Below the pieces are notes generated by a model. That model made no database searches and had not been told where the DNA came from. It saw only the letters and a list, made by a program, of their open reading frames with translations. A stretch of 59,957 bases of DNA from Caenispirillum bisanense (GTDB lineage Bacteria > Pseudomonadota > Alphaproteobacteria > Rhodospirillales > UBA2165). Below are positions 44,244 through 51,827 of the stretch, piece after piece; position 1 is the stretch's first letter; each line of letters begins with the position of its first letter. The translations under genes and the position numbers were made by a program. Location: positions 1 through 59,957 of the forward strand of contig CAMDWJ010000026.1 of the NCBI GenBank assembly GCA_945877815.1. The letters run 5' to 3'.

Positions 44244-45839
44244 ATGACATGTACCGAACGACGGCGGTTACCCGGCGCCTGGAAAGCTGCGGTCCGCCTT
44301 GGCCGGCAAGCTTCGGTCGTTGCTGTCGTCGTGGTGTTGTCAGCCTGTGCCACTCAGCCATCGGTCGAACGCACTCAGCCCATTCCAATCGATGCCGCTC
44401 GTCGGACCTTGTCCGTGGGGTTCGAGCAGCTGTCCGAACGCTACATCGAATATCAGCCGGTCGGGGCATTGGCGTTTGAAGGGCTGCGCGGACTCAATGC
44501 CATCGATCCGGCTTTCGAGGCCACGCGGAACGCCGAGACGGTGTCCTTCGGGGTCGAAGGGCATGGGAGCCACTCCGTCGCCGCCCCCTCGGATACGGAT
44601 GCCGAACGATGGGCCGTCTTGACGGTTGAGGCCATTCGGACGATACGCGAAGAATCCCAGGCGCTCGCGAAGGCTTCGATCGAACAGATCTACGAGGCGA
44701 TCTTTGATGGATCTCTCTCGTTGCTCGATACTTATTCGCGCTATGCCGGCGCGGAAGAAGCGGCCCTCAATCGCGAGAAGAGGTCGGGCTTCGGTGGTAT
44801 CGGCATTATCGTGCAAAACGCGCCACGGGGTGCTGCGATCGTCCAGGTGCTCTACGATTCACCTGCGCTCCAAGCCGGTCTGCGCGAAGGCGACATAGTC
44901 ACGCACATCGATTCCAAACCGGTCGTTTCTGCCAAATCCACGGATATTTCGGATCCGGTGCGCGGTCCCATCGGCACCAGCGTTGTCTTGCGAATCGAAC
45001 GCGCGAATGCCGAAACATTCGACGTGGATCTCACCCGTCAGCGCGTGGCCTCGCCGACCGTTTATGTAAGCGATCGCAGCAATATCATCACGGCTCGGAT
45101 TACCGGGTTCAATCGCAGTACGACCCGCCAGCTCGCGGCGCAGCTGACCGAGACGATCCAACGCCTTGGTGGCGGCGCGCGGGGAATCGTTCTCGATTTC
45201 CGCGGTAATCCGGGCGGCTTGTTATCCGAAGCCGTTCGAATGGCCGATCTTTTCATTCCGGACGGGCGGATCGTCACCACCACGGGGCGGCATCCAGCGA
45301 GCGTTCATGATTACGAGGCGCGCGAAGACGATTTGGCAGGCGGGTTGCCGATCGTCGTGGTCGTGAATGGCCGATCAGCTTCGGCCTCCGAAATTGTCGC
45401 TGCCGCTCTGCAGGACCATGAGCGGGCGATCGTGATCGGCTCAATTTCTTACGGCAAAGGAACGGTCCAAACGGTGATCCCGTTGCCCAACGAGGGCGAA
45501 TTGACCGTGACCTGGTCAAAGTTCCTGGCCCCGTCCGGCTACGCCCTCAACGGGCTCGGGGTCCGCCCATCGATCTGTACCAATGCCGTGGAAGCGACCG
45601 CCGAGCAGCTTATCAAGCGGGCGGCCAGCAGTGGGGCCGATTTGATCAATATTTTCGAAGCCTGGCGTGGCATCGACCGACGTTCGGATACTGACCGCAA
45701 AAGCTTGAGGGCCGTTTGCCCGGCGTCCGATCGCGTGGACGATCTCGACGGCTCGATCGCGGAATCACTGATTGTCGATCGTGGTCTGTACAACCGAATC
45801 CTGGCTTTCGCGCCGATGTCGGTGGCGGCACACAAGTAG
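44244..45839 (+). CDS. S41 family C-terminal processing peptidase, predicted lipoprotein
   Basis: A secreted serine protease of 531 residues. A membrane segment near 23-33 runs into the lipobox LSAC with Cys35, so the protein is probably lipid-anchored in the periplasm. A helical region (45-170) precedes a PDZ domain (GFGGIGIIVQNAPRGAAIVQVLYDSPALQAGLREGDIV in outline, about 185-265) and the S41 catalytic domain, with FRGNPGGLLSEAV near 318, the catalytic Ser in NGRSASASEIVAAAL near 375 and Lys in ISYGKGTVQTV near 402. CtpA-type proteases process or degrade envelope proteins. It lies between rnr and rpmG, co-directional with both. Confidence 0.88.
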   Translation: MTCTERRRLPGAWKAAVRLGRQASVVAVVVVLSACATQPSVERTQPIPIDAARRTLSVGFEQLSERYIEYQPVGALAFEGLRGLNAIDPAFEATRNAETVSFGVEGHGSHSVAAPSDTDAERWAVLTVEAIRTIREESQALAKASIEQIYEAIFDGSLSLLDTYSRYAGAEEAALNREKRSGFGGIGIIVQNAPRGAAIVQVLYDSPALQAGLREGDIVTHIDSKPVVSAKSTDISDPVRGPIGTSVVLRIERANAETFDVDLTRQRVASPTVYVSDRSNIITARITGFNRSTTRQLAAQLTETIQRLGGGARGIVLDFRGNPGGLLSEAVRMADLFIPDGRIVTTTGRHPASVHDYEAREDDLAGGLPIVVVVNGRSASASEIVAAALQDHERAIVIGSISYGKGTVQTVIPLPNEGELTVTWSKFLAPSGYALNGLGVRPSICTNAVEATAEQLIKRAASSGADLINIFEAWRGIDRRSDTDRKSLRAVCPASDRVDDLDGSIAESLIVDRGLYNRILAFAPMSVAAHK

Positions 45840-45904
45840 TCTTGACTTGGCGTGGTTCGCCGTTATGGTGCGCGGTCTTAACGCCTTAGCCTAGGATTTC
45901 TGCC

Positions 45905-46072
45905 ATGGCGAAACCGAGCACGATCGTCGTCAAATTGGTCAGCACAGCCGATACCGGTTTTTATTATGTGACCAAGAAGAATCCGCGCACTCAGACGGAA
46001 AAGCTCGAATTCCGCAAATACGATCCGGTGGCGCGTAAGCACGTTGCCTTCAAGGAAGGCAAAATTAAATAG
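45905..46072 (+). CDS. rpmG: 50S ribosomal protein L33
   Basis: The 55-codon gene encodes [20 protein letters not shown] followed by [31 protein letters not shown] at the end: a complete bacterial L33 of the cysteine-free type, consistent with Gram-negative bacteria. It is followed by a strong terminator. It stands alone, 65 bases after the protease gene. Confidence 0.97.
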   Translation: MAKPSTIVVKLVSTADTGFYYVTKKNPRTQTEKLEFRKYDPVARKHVAFKEGKIK

Positions 46073-46115
46073 AGATCCGTTGGATTTCCGCCGTTCGAAC
46101 TGTCGAACGGACGTC

Positions 46116-46142
46116 AAATGCCCCGCTTTGCGGGGCATTTTG
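46116..46142. terminator. Bidirectional intrinsic terminator after rpmG and divK
   Basis: An 11-bp stem (AAATGCCCCGC with GCGGGGCATTT, loop TTT) with T-rich and A-rich flanks lies between the convergent rpmG and divK genes, so it can end transcription from both sides. A second 8-bp hairpin CCGTTCGA-ACTG-TCGAACGG lies just before it at 46091-46110. Confidence 0.9.
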
Positions 46143-46145
46143 CAT

Positions 46146-46529
46146 TTAGGCCGCCTTGTTCAGGAATTCGGCCACGGTTTCCAGAAATAGGGGGAGCGAG
46201 ATCGGCTTAGCGAGAAAACCGTCGCAACCGCCCGCCAGTATTCGTTCTTCCTCGCCCTTGAAAGCCGATGCGGTGACCGCGATGATCGGAATATCGCGCA
46301 GATGGGCTCTCGCCTTGATCATCCGCGTGGCTTCGAGGCCTGAAATTCCCGGCAGCCTCATATCCATCAATATAAGATCGGGCCGGTGTTCCTCGGTCAG
46401 TTCGAGAGCTTCGAGACCGTCCGCCGTTTGGAGGGTTTGATAGCCGCTTGCCTGCAAAATGTCGCTGAACAGCCTCATGTTTAGTTCGTTATCCTCGACG
46501 ATCAAAACGGTTTTGGCCGAGGTGTCCAT
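46146..46529 (-). CDS. divK: Single-domain response regulator DivK
   Basis: The 127-residue protein is a stand-alone receiver domain with Asp in VEDNELNMRLF near 12-13, the phospho-acceptor Asp56 in LILMDMRLPGISGLE and Lys108 in FLAKPIS. The wording ELNMRLFSDIL, GCDGFLAKPIS and EEERI matches alphaproteobacterial DivK closely. In Caulobacter DivK works with DivJ, PleC and DivL to control CtrA, cell polarity and the cell cycle. No partner kinase or pleD is next to it here. Confidence 0.88.
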   Translation of the reverse strand: MDTSAKTVLIVEDNELNMRLFSDILQASGYQTLQTADGLEALELTEEHRPDLILMDMRLPGISGLEATRMIKARAHLRDIPIIAVTASAFKGEEERILAGGCDGFLAKPISLPLFLETVAEFLNKAA

Positions 46530-46534
46530 GGGCT

Positions 46535-47227
46535 CTATCGCACGTCTTCGACCAAACTCTCGAGTTGGGCGAAATCGGTGACGACCAGGGCATCTCGTTC
46601 GCGTTTGACGATGCCCTTGCGTGTAAGTTCGCTGATGACGCGGGCCACGGTCTCGCGTGTCGTACTGGCGCGGCTGGCCATTTCGCCATGAACCGGTATC
46701 GGTCGAATCACGGCGACGTTGTTTTCAAGCCTTCCGCTCCGGGCTTGGCGCAGTAATTCGCCGTGAACCCGGTTGTTGGCGCCGAGCGTCGACAGATCGA
46801 CAATGCGCTCCGTCGAAGTGCGGATGACGCTCGTCAGATTTTTCATAACTTCGAGCGAGATCGTCGGATAGGTTCGCATCAATTTGAGAAAACGTTCGGG
46901 CGCCATTTTGGCGATATCGGAATCCTCAACTGCGACCACTGTTGAGGATCGCGGCTTGCTGTCGATGGCCGCTAGCTCGCCGAATAGGGTGCCGGCACCG
47001 AGATCATCAAGGGCAACTTCCTTGCCCGTTACGGTGAAATTTACGACGCGCACGCGCCCTCGCGCGATAAAATAGACATCGCGCGATATGGCAGACTGGT
47101 CGATCACCAGTTCGTCGGGCGCAAAACGCTTCCAGCGGCAGGAGACTTCAAAGTCCCGTCTCTGTTCGGGCGTCAAACTTGCGAGTATCTTGATGTTCGA
47201 AAGGTTTTGGATCTGCGGTACGCTCAA
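46535..47227 (-). CDS. Crp/Fnr family transcriptional regulator
   Basis: A regulator of 230 residues has an N-terminal cyclic-nucleotide-binding-type barrel (about 15-130, with GRVRVVNFTVTGKEVALDDLGAGTLFGELAAID in outline) and a C-terminal Crp-type helix-turn-helix (RASTTRETVARVISELTRKGIV near 190-212). It has one cysteine in FEVSCRW and no FNR cluster cysteines, so it is not an oxygen-sensing FNR. The FGELAAID plus SSTVVA cassette is close to the cAMP pocket of CRP. It starts 6 bases before divK on the same strand, so the two may be co-transcribed. A long dyad lies 65-90 bases upstream. Confidence 0.9.
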   Translation of the reverse strand: MSVPQIQNLSNIKILASLTPEQRRDFEVSCRWKRFAPDELVIDQSAISRDVYFIARGRVRVVNFTVTGKEVALDDLGAGTLFGELAAIDSKPRSSTVVAVEDSDIAKMAPERFLKLMRTYPTISLEVMKNLTSVIRTSTERIVDLSTLGANNRVHGELLRQARSGRLENNVAVIRPIPVHGEMASRASTTRETVARVISELTRKGIVKRERDALVVTDFAQLESLVEDVR

Positions 47228-47291
47228 AAGGCTCTCCCCCCCCCTTCCTTGGCGATGTTAAAGGTTGTATGAGGCAAAATCGAGCAAGTAT

Positions 47292-47317
47292 CATTACGTA
47301 CAAAAATGTCCGTAATG
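47292..47317. promoter_or_regulatory. Extended dyad operator between the Crp-family gene and the GT2 gene
   Basis: The 26-base dyad has perfect 7-bp outer arms CATTACG (47292-47298) and CGTAATG (47311-47317) and inner arms ACA / TGT, so 10 of 13 pairs match. It sits midway in the 175-base divergent gap between the regulator and the glycosyltransferase. It is the right size and place for an operator, most simply for autoregulation by the Crp-family protein, although it is not a textbook CRP or FNR box. Confidence 0.5.
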
Positions 47318-47402
47318 CTCTGTTTTACCAAGATTTTCTTGCCGTTTGGGGGCCTAGTGGCCTATGGTCCCCATCCCCTAGTCTACAACGAAGCCAGATG
47401 CC

Positions 47403-48374
47403 TTGGCTGTGATCGAGTCCCCACTTATTAACATTGTGGCTGTCGTGCCGTGTTACCGCGAGCGCGCGCACATTTTGGCTGTGCTCGCAAGGTTCGACGA
47501 CACCGTTTCACACATCCTTGTGATCGATGACTTTTGCCCGGAAGGTACAGGAGCATTCGTTAAGGAAAACTGTCGAGATTCGCGCGTCGAAGTCATCACC
47601 CACGAACGCAATCGTGGCGTCGGGGGGGCAACCCTGACCGGTTACGACCGTGCCGTGGAAATCGGCGCCGATATCATCGTCAAAGTCGATGGCGACGGTC
47701 AAATGGACCCTCGCTTCATTCCGACCCTGGTTCGTCCGATCGTCGAAAGTCGCGCCGACTATGCCAAAGGCAATCGGTTCTATCTCCTAGAAGGTGTGGC
47801 GGAAATGCCGATTTTGCGTCTGATTGGCAATCTGGCATTGTCCTTCACATCCAAACTATCGAGCGGCTATTGGAAGATTTTCGATCCGACCAACGGTTTC
47901 ACGGCGATCCATGCGCGCGTTGCCGCACTGGTGCTGAAACAGCGGATCGAAACCGGTTATTTTTTCGAATCCGACATGTTGTTCAATCTCAATTTGCTCC
48001 GCGCCGTGGTCGCGGACGTGCCGATGAGAGCCTCGTACGGCGCAGAGCAAAGCAAGCTCAGCATCCCGAAAATCGTGGCACCGTTTATGTGGAAACATCT
48101 GCGCAATCTCGGGCGGCGCATCGTCTATACCTATTTCATCCGCGATTTTAACGTCGCTTCCATTGAACTCGTGGTCGGCTTGGTATCGTTCGTATTCGGA
48201 ACCCTCTACGGCGCCATGCACTGGTATCAGGGCGTTATCACCGGCGTTCCGGCTGTGACCGGTATCGTTGTCCTGTCGGCCGTGACGTTCCTGCTGGGTT
48301 TCTTTCTTCTCCTTGGGTTTCTAAATTTTGACATTCAAAACCAACCGGATGCCCCCCTTCATACGAGCCTGTGA
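47403..48374 (+). CDS. Family 2 glycosyltransferase (polyprenyl-phosphate sugar transferase type)
   Basis: A protein of 323 residues has a GT-A catalytic domain (about 8-235) with VAVVPCYRERAHI at the start, nucleotide-binding Asp in ILVIDDFCPEGTG and the DxD motif in VKVDGDGQMDPRFI near 98-104. Two or three C-terminal membrane helices follow (about 255-315). This layout matches dolichol/undecaprenyl-phosphate mannose- or glucose synthases (DPM1/GtrB-like), which load sugars on the lipid carrier for cell-surface glycans. The start is TTG 47403 or GTG 47409; neither has a clear ribosome site. No other glycan genes adjoin it. Confidence 0.83.
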   Translation: MAVIESPLINIVAVVPCYRERAHILAVLARFDDTVSHILVIDDFCPEGTGAFVKENCRDSRVEVITHERNRGVGGATLTGYDRAVEIGADIIVKVDGDGQMDPRFIPTLVRPIVESRADYAKGNRFYLLEGVAEMPILRLIGNLALSFTSKLSSGYWKIFDPTNGFTAIHARVAALVLKQRIETGYFFESDMLFNLNLLRAVVADVPMRASYGAEQSKLSIPKIVAPFMWKHLRNLGRRIVYTYFIRDFNVASIELVVGLVSFVFGTLYGAMHWYQGVITGVPAVTGIVVLSAVTFLLGFFLLLGFLNFDIQNQPDAPLHTSL

Positions 48375-48443
48375 CCAAGAAAGGCGCTTTGGTCCTGTGC
48401 TTGGCGCGTGTATTCGGCCTGTCGCCGTTCTACAATCGTACCG

Positions 48444-49136
48444 ATGAAATTAACTGATCGATTCGCGAACCCGGTTTTTCGGGGTCTTCTGATCGCGGCG
48501 CTCGCCGCCGGGCCCTCTGCCTTGTTGGCTGGGGAGAATCCTTCATCCCCGATCCCTATGAGGCCCCCTCCGGTGTCGCCGCTCTCTGTCGCGCCGTCCG
48601 AAGGAACCGAGGAGGGCGTTGTGAACGCGGCATCGCTGCGCCCCTTTCCCAAGGAGACGGCGTTGAGCGTGCGGGCTTGGGATAATTCGGAAATGAACGC
48701 AGAGCTGGTGCGGGAAATCGAGGAGCAACTGCGCCAGCGCGGCTTTTCGGTCGCGAGCGGAGCACCCTTGGTCTTGAAATTCAGCACGGCAGACGCCGTT
48801 GGCCAGTGGTCGAGTGGACCTGAGCGACGCCTTGTCGAGCTGTCCGGCCGCGCCGGCACCGGTACGGAGGAAGAAGCGCAGGTGCGTCTTAACCTTTTCT
48901 CGACCGATAAGGGCGGGGTTTTCAACGAGCGGCGGGCGAGCCCCGAAACCAAGACTGTTTCGACCTATAGCCTGGAAATGACAATCGACCGTCAGGACGG
49001 CCAACGAGTTTGGCAGGGCGAAGCGACAACGAGCGCCACGCACTCCGATCGTCGCCAGCTTGGCAAGCAGTTGATTCCCGTATTGCTGGATAATATCGGC
49101 AAAACGGCGCGCAGCCAGCCGTTCGGCGTAAAATAG
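48444..49136 (+). CDS. Exported protein of unknown function
   Basis: The family is not recognised. The protein of 230 residues starts MKLTDRFANPVFRGLLIAAL and has a signal peptide to about residue 29 (AALAAGPSALLAG). A proline/serine-rich linker (30-70) leads into a compact domain with NAELVREIEEQLRQRGFSVA near 90 and VLKFSTADAVGQW near 115; a strand-rich end includes QDGQRVWQGEA near 195 and a last helix LGKQLIPVLLDNIG. The pattern, variable lipoprotein-like spacer plus alpha/beta domain, recalls periplasmic DUF4136-type proteins, without clear proof. It lies between the GT2 gene and hisZ on the same strand. Confidence 0.65.
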   Translation: MKLTDRFANPVFRGLLIAALAAGPSALLAGENPSSPIPMRPPPVSPLSVAPSEGTEEGVVNAASLRPFPKETALSVRAWDNSEMNAELVREIEEQLRQRGFSVASGAPLVLKFSTADAVGQWSSGPERRLVELSGRAGTGTEEEAQVRLNLFSTDKGGVFNERRASPETKTVSTYSLEMTIDRQDGQRVWQGEATTSATHSDRRQLGKQLIPVLLDNIGKTARSQPFGVK

Positions 49137-49248
49137 CCCCGCGCGGTTCGTTCTCAGATCGTCCTTGGACCTGCGCTGAAAAAGCGCTAGTACCTTCGCG
49201 GGTCGGGACGTGGTTTGCTCCCCCGTACAGTGGTTTCATCGGGTTAAA

Positions 49249-50427
49249 ATGAACGGTAAATCCCATCCGGCGCTTCTGCCCGCAGGGCTCGTTGACTTGC
49301 TTCCACCGGAAGCGGACTTCGAAGCGGGCGTCATGAACGGCCTCATCGCCGCATTCGGCCGATATGGCTATGATCGCGTCAATCCGCCATTGATCGAATT
49401 CGAAGATAGCCTGCTTGGCGGTTCCGGCGCCGCATTGGCTCCGCAAACCTTTCGTCTGATGGATCCGGTATCGCAGCGCATGCTGGGCTTTCGCGCTGAC
49501 ATGACGTTGCAGATCGCGCGCATCGCGACATCGCGTCTTGCCGAACTTCCGCGCCCATTGCGCCTGTCCTATGCCGGGCAGGTGTTGCGCGTTAAGGGCT
49601 CGCCGCACCGCCCGGAACGGCAATTCGGTCAAGTCGGGGCCGAGCTGATCGGCTCGTCCTCGTCGCGGGCCGATGCCGAGGTTATCGTCATGGCGGCCAA
49701 GTCGCTTCGCGAACTCGGGCTCTCCGGGTTGTCGGTCGATCTTGGATTGCCATCCTTGGTCCGAGCCCTGTTCGATAGTTTGGAATTGTCCCAAACCGTA
49801 GCGGGTGAGCGGTTGCGTGCTGCGCTTGATCAAAAGGACGCTGCTGCGATTGCCGCGATTCCGAATATTCCGGTCGCTTTGTTCGAGGCGCTGATCGGTG
49901 CCGCCGGTCCTGCCGATCGGGCCATGGCGACGCTGCGCAAATTGAAGCTTCCGGCGGAAGCCGCGCGTGAGCTGGACCAATTGGACTCCGTCATAGCCGC
50001 CGTCAAAAGCGATAGTCCCAATCTCAAACTGACGGTCGATCCGGTCGAATTCCGGGGATTCGAATATCACGTCGGCGTCACCTTCACACTGTTCGCCGAA
50101 GGTGTGCGTGGCGAACTCGGCTGCGGCGGGCGATATCTCGTGGGCACGCCTGACAAGATGGAAGGCGGAGAGCCGGCAACCGGCTTCACGCTCTATGTCG
50201 ATGCCTTGCTGCGCGCTTTGCCGCGTCCGCAACGTCCCAATCGAATTTACGTTCCGATCTCGGCCTCGGACGGTACGGCGGACGTATTGCGCACCCAAGG
50301 CTGGATCGTCGTCGAAGCGCTGGACGGCGGCCGACCGGAGACGGACGAGGCACGGCGCCTCGGTTGTACGCATGTATACCTGGACGGCAAGATGCGTCCG
50401 CTCGAAGAAGCAAGGGAAACTCTATAG
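49249..50427 (+). CDS. hisZ: ATP phosphoribosyltransferase regulatory subunit HisZ
   Basis: HisZ is a histidyl-tRNA-synthetase-like protein without synthetase activity that forms the active complex with short-form HisG in the first step of histidine synthesis. The 392-residue product has the class II core with ALLPAGLVDLLPPEADFE near the start, FRLMDPVSQRMLGFRADMTLQIARIA near 76-101 and YAGQVLRVKG near 117. The C-terminus has a short extra domain. ATG 49249 begins the family N-terminus. It ends directly before the purA ATG, with no gap. HisG is not in the window. Confidence 0.9.
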   Translation: MNGKSHPALLPAGLVDLLPPEADFEAGVMNGLIAAFGRYGYDRVNPPLIEFEDSLLGGSGAALAPQTFRLMDPVSQRMLGFRADMTLQIARIATSRLAELPRPLRLSYAGQVLRVKGSPHRPERQFGQVGAELIGSSSSRADAEVIVMAAKSLRELGLSGLSVDLGLPSLVRALFDSLELSQTVAGERLRAALDQKDAAAIAAIPNIPVALFEALIGAAGPADRAMATLRKLKLPAEAARELDQLDSVIAAVKSDSPNLKLTVDPVEFRGFEYHVGVTFTLFAEGVRGELGCGGRYLVGTPDKMEGGEPATGFTLYVDALLRALPRPQRPNRIYVPISASDGTADVLRTQGWIVVEALDGGRPETDEARRLGCTHVYLDGKMRPLEEARETL

Positions 50428-51720
50428 ATGGCCAATGTCGTCGTGGTCGGCGCCCAGTGGGGCGACGAGGGAAAAGGAAAAATCGTCGATTGGCTGTCCG
50501 AACGCGCCGACGTGGTCGTGCGCTTCCAGGGCGGACACAATGCCGGTCACACTCTCGTCATCGACGATGCGGTCTTCAAATTGTCCTTGTTGCCTTCTGG
50601 CATCGTGCGCGGTGGCAAGCTCAGCGTCATCGGCAATGGCGTTGTCCTCGATCCGTGGGCGCTTTTGTCTGAAATCGAAAACGTGGGGAAGCTCGGCGTC
50701 AAGGTCACGCCGGAAAACCTGGTCGTGGCGGAGAATACGCCTCTGATCCTGCCGTTGCATCGTAATCTCGATCAGGCGCGCGAAGCGGCGCTCGGCGGAA
50801 ACAAGATCGGTACGACCGGGCGCGGGATCGGTCCGGCCTATGAAGACAAGGTGGGCCGCCGCGCAATCCGACTGGGCGATCTCGCCGAACCCGACACCCT
50901 GCGCCAGCGGATCGAGCATCTGCTGTTGCACCACAATGCAATACTCCGTGGGCTCGGGGCCGCCGAAGCGGACGGCGAGCAGATTTATCGCGACCTGATC
51001 GAAGTCGCACCCAAAGTGCTTCCCTATGCAGACGTGGTCTGGCGTCGGCTCGACGAAGCGCGCCGCGCCGGAAAGCGTATTCTGTTCGAGGGTGCCCAGG
51101 GGGCGATGCTCGATGTTGATCACGGTACCTACCCTTACGTGACCTCTTCCAACACGGTGGCGGGCATGGCTGCTGTCGGATCGGGGCAGGGGCCCGACAT
51201 CGTCGGTTATACGCTCGGAATTTCAAAGGCCTACACGACTCGCGTCGGATCGGGACCGTTCCCGACGGAACTGGACAACGAGATTGGCAATCGCATCGGC
51301 GAGCGCGGTAAGGAATTCGGCACCGTTACGGGACGCAAGCGCCGATGCGGCTGGTTCGACGCCGTTATGGTGCGTCAGGCGATCAAATTCAACGGTATCA
51401 CCGGAATCGCGTTGACCAAGCTCGACGTGCTCGACGGTTTCGACGAACTTAAGGTCTGTATCGGTTACCAAACCGATTCGGGTAATCTCGATTATCTTCC
51501 GGCATCGATTGCAGCTCAGGCGAAGGTTCGGCCGATCTATGAAACCTTCGAGGGATGGAAGGAAAGCACCCAGGGGGCGCGTTCGTGGGCGGCCCTGCCG
51601 GCCACGGCGATCAAGTACATCCGCCGAATCGAGGAACTGATCGAGGCGCCGGTCACATTGCTTTCGACCAGTCCGCAGCGCGAAGATACAATCCTGGTTC
51701 GCGATCCTTTCGCCGATTAA
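50428..51720 (+). CDS. purA: Adenylosuccinate synthetase
   Basis: PurA joins IMP and aspartate with GTP in AMP synthesis. The 430-residue protein has the N-terminal [21 protein letters not shown] with the catalytic Asp and His (GGHNAGHTL near 37-44), the [18 protein letters not shown] segment near 131-148, [22 protein letters not shown] near 219-240 and [12 protein letters not shown] near 300. ATG 50428 follows the hisZ stop immediately. hisZ-purA pairing is common in Rhodospirillales-like genomes. Confidence 0.97.
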   Translation: MANVVVVGAQWGDEGKGKIVDWLSERADVVVRFQGGHNAGHTLVIDDAVFKLSLLPSGIVRGGKLSVIGNGVVLDPWALLSEIENVGKLGVKVTPENLVVAENTPLILPLHRNLDQAREAALGGNKIGTTGRGIGPAYEDKVGRRAIRLGDLAEPDTLRQRIEHLLLHHNAILRGLGAAEADGEQIYRDLIEVAPKVLPYADVVWRRLDEARRAGKRILFEGAQGAMLDVDHGTYPYVTSSNTVAGMAAVGSGQGPDIVGYTLGISKAYTTRVGSGPFPTELDNEIGNRIGERGKEFGTVTGRKRRCGWFDAVMVRQAIKFNGITGIALTKLDVLDGFDELKVCIGYQTDSGNLDYLPASIAAQAKVRPIYETFEGWKESTQGARSWAALPATAIKYIRRIEELIEAPVTLLSTSPQREDTILVRDPFAD

Positions 51721-51827
51721 CGCTGGGTCATATCGGCATAGCCCATTCCCTGCTATAAGGCCCTTCTGTAAGGTTGCATAAAAGTCCTTCGCCGGTGGCA
51801 TCGGCGTACTTTTCAAGGCATTGATTG

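Noticed and set aside
46535-47227. Assignment of the Crp-family gene as FNR or FixK
   Set aside because: The N-terminal cysteine set of FNR is missing and the effector domain looks like a cyclic-nucleotide pocket; the exact subfamily cannot be settled.
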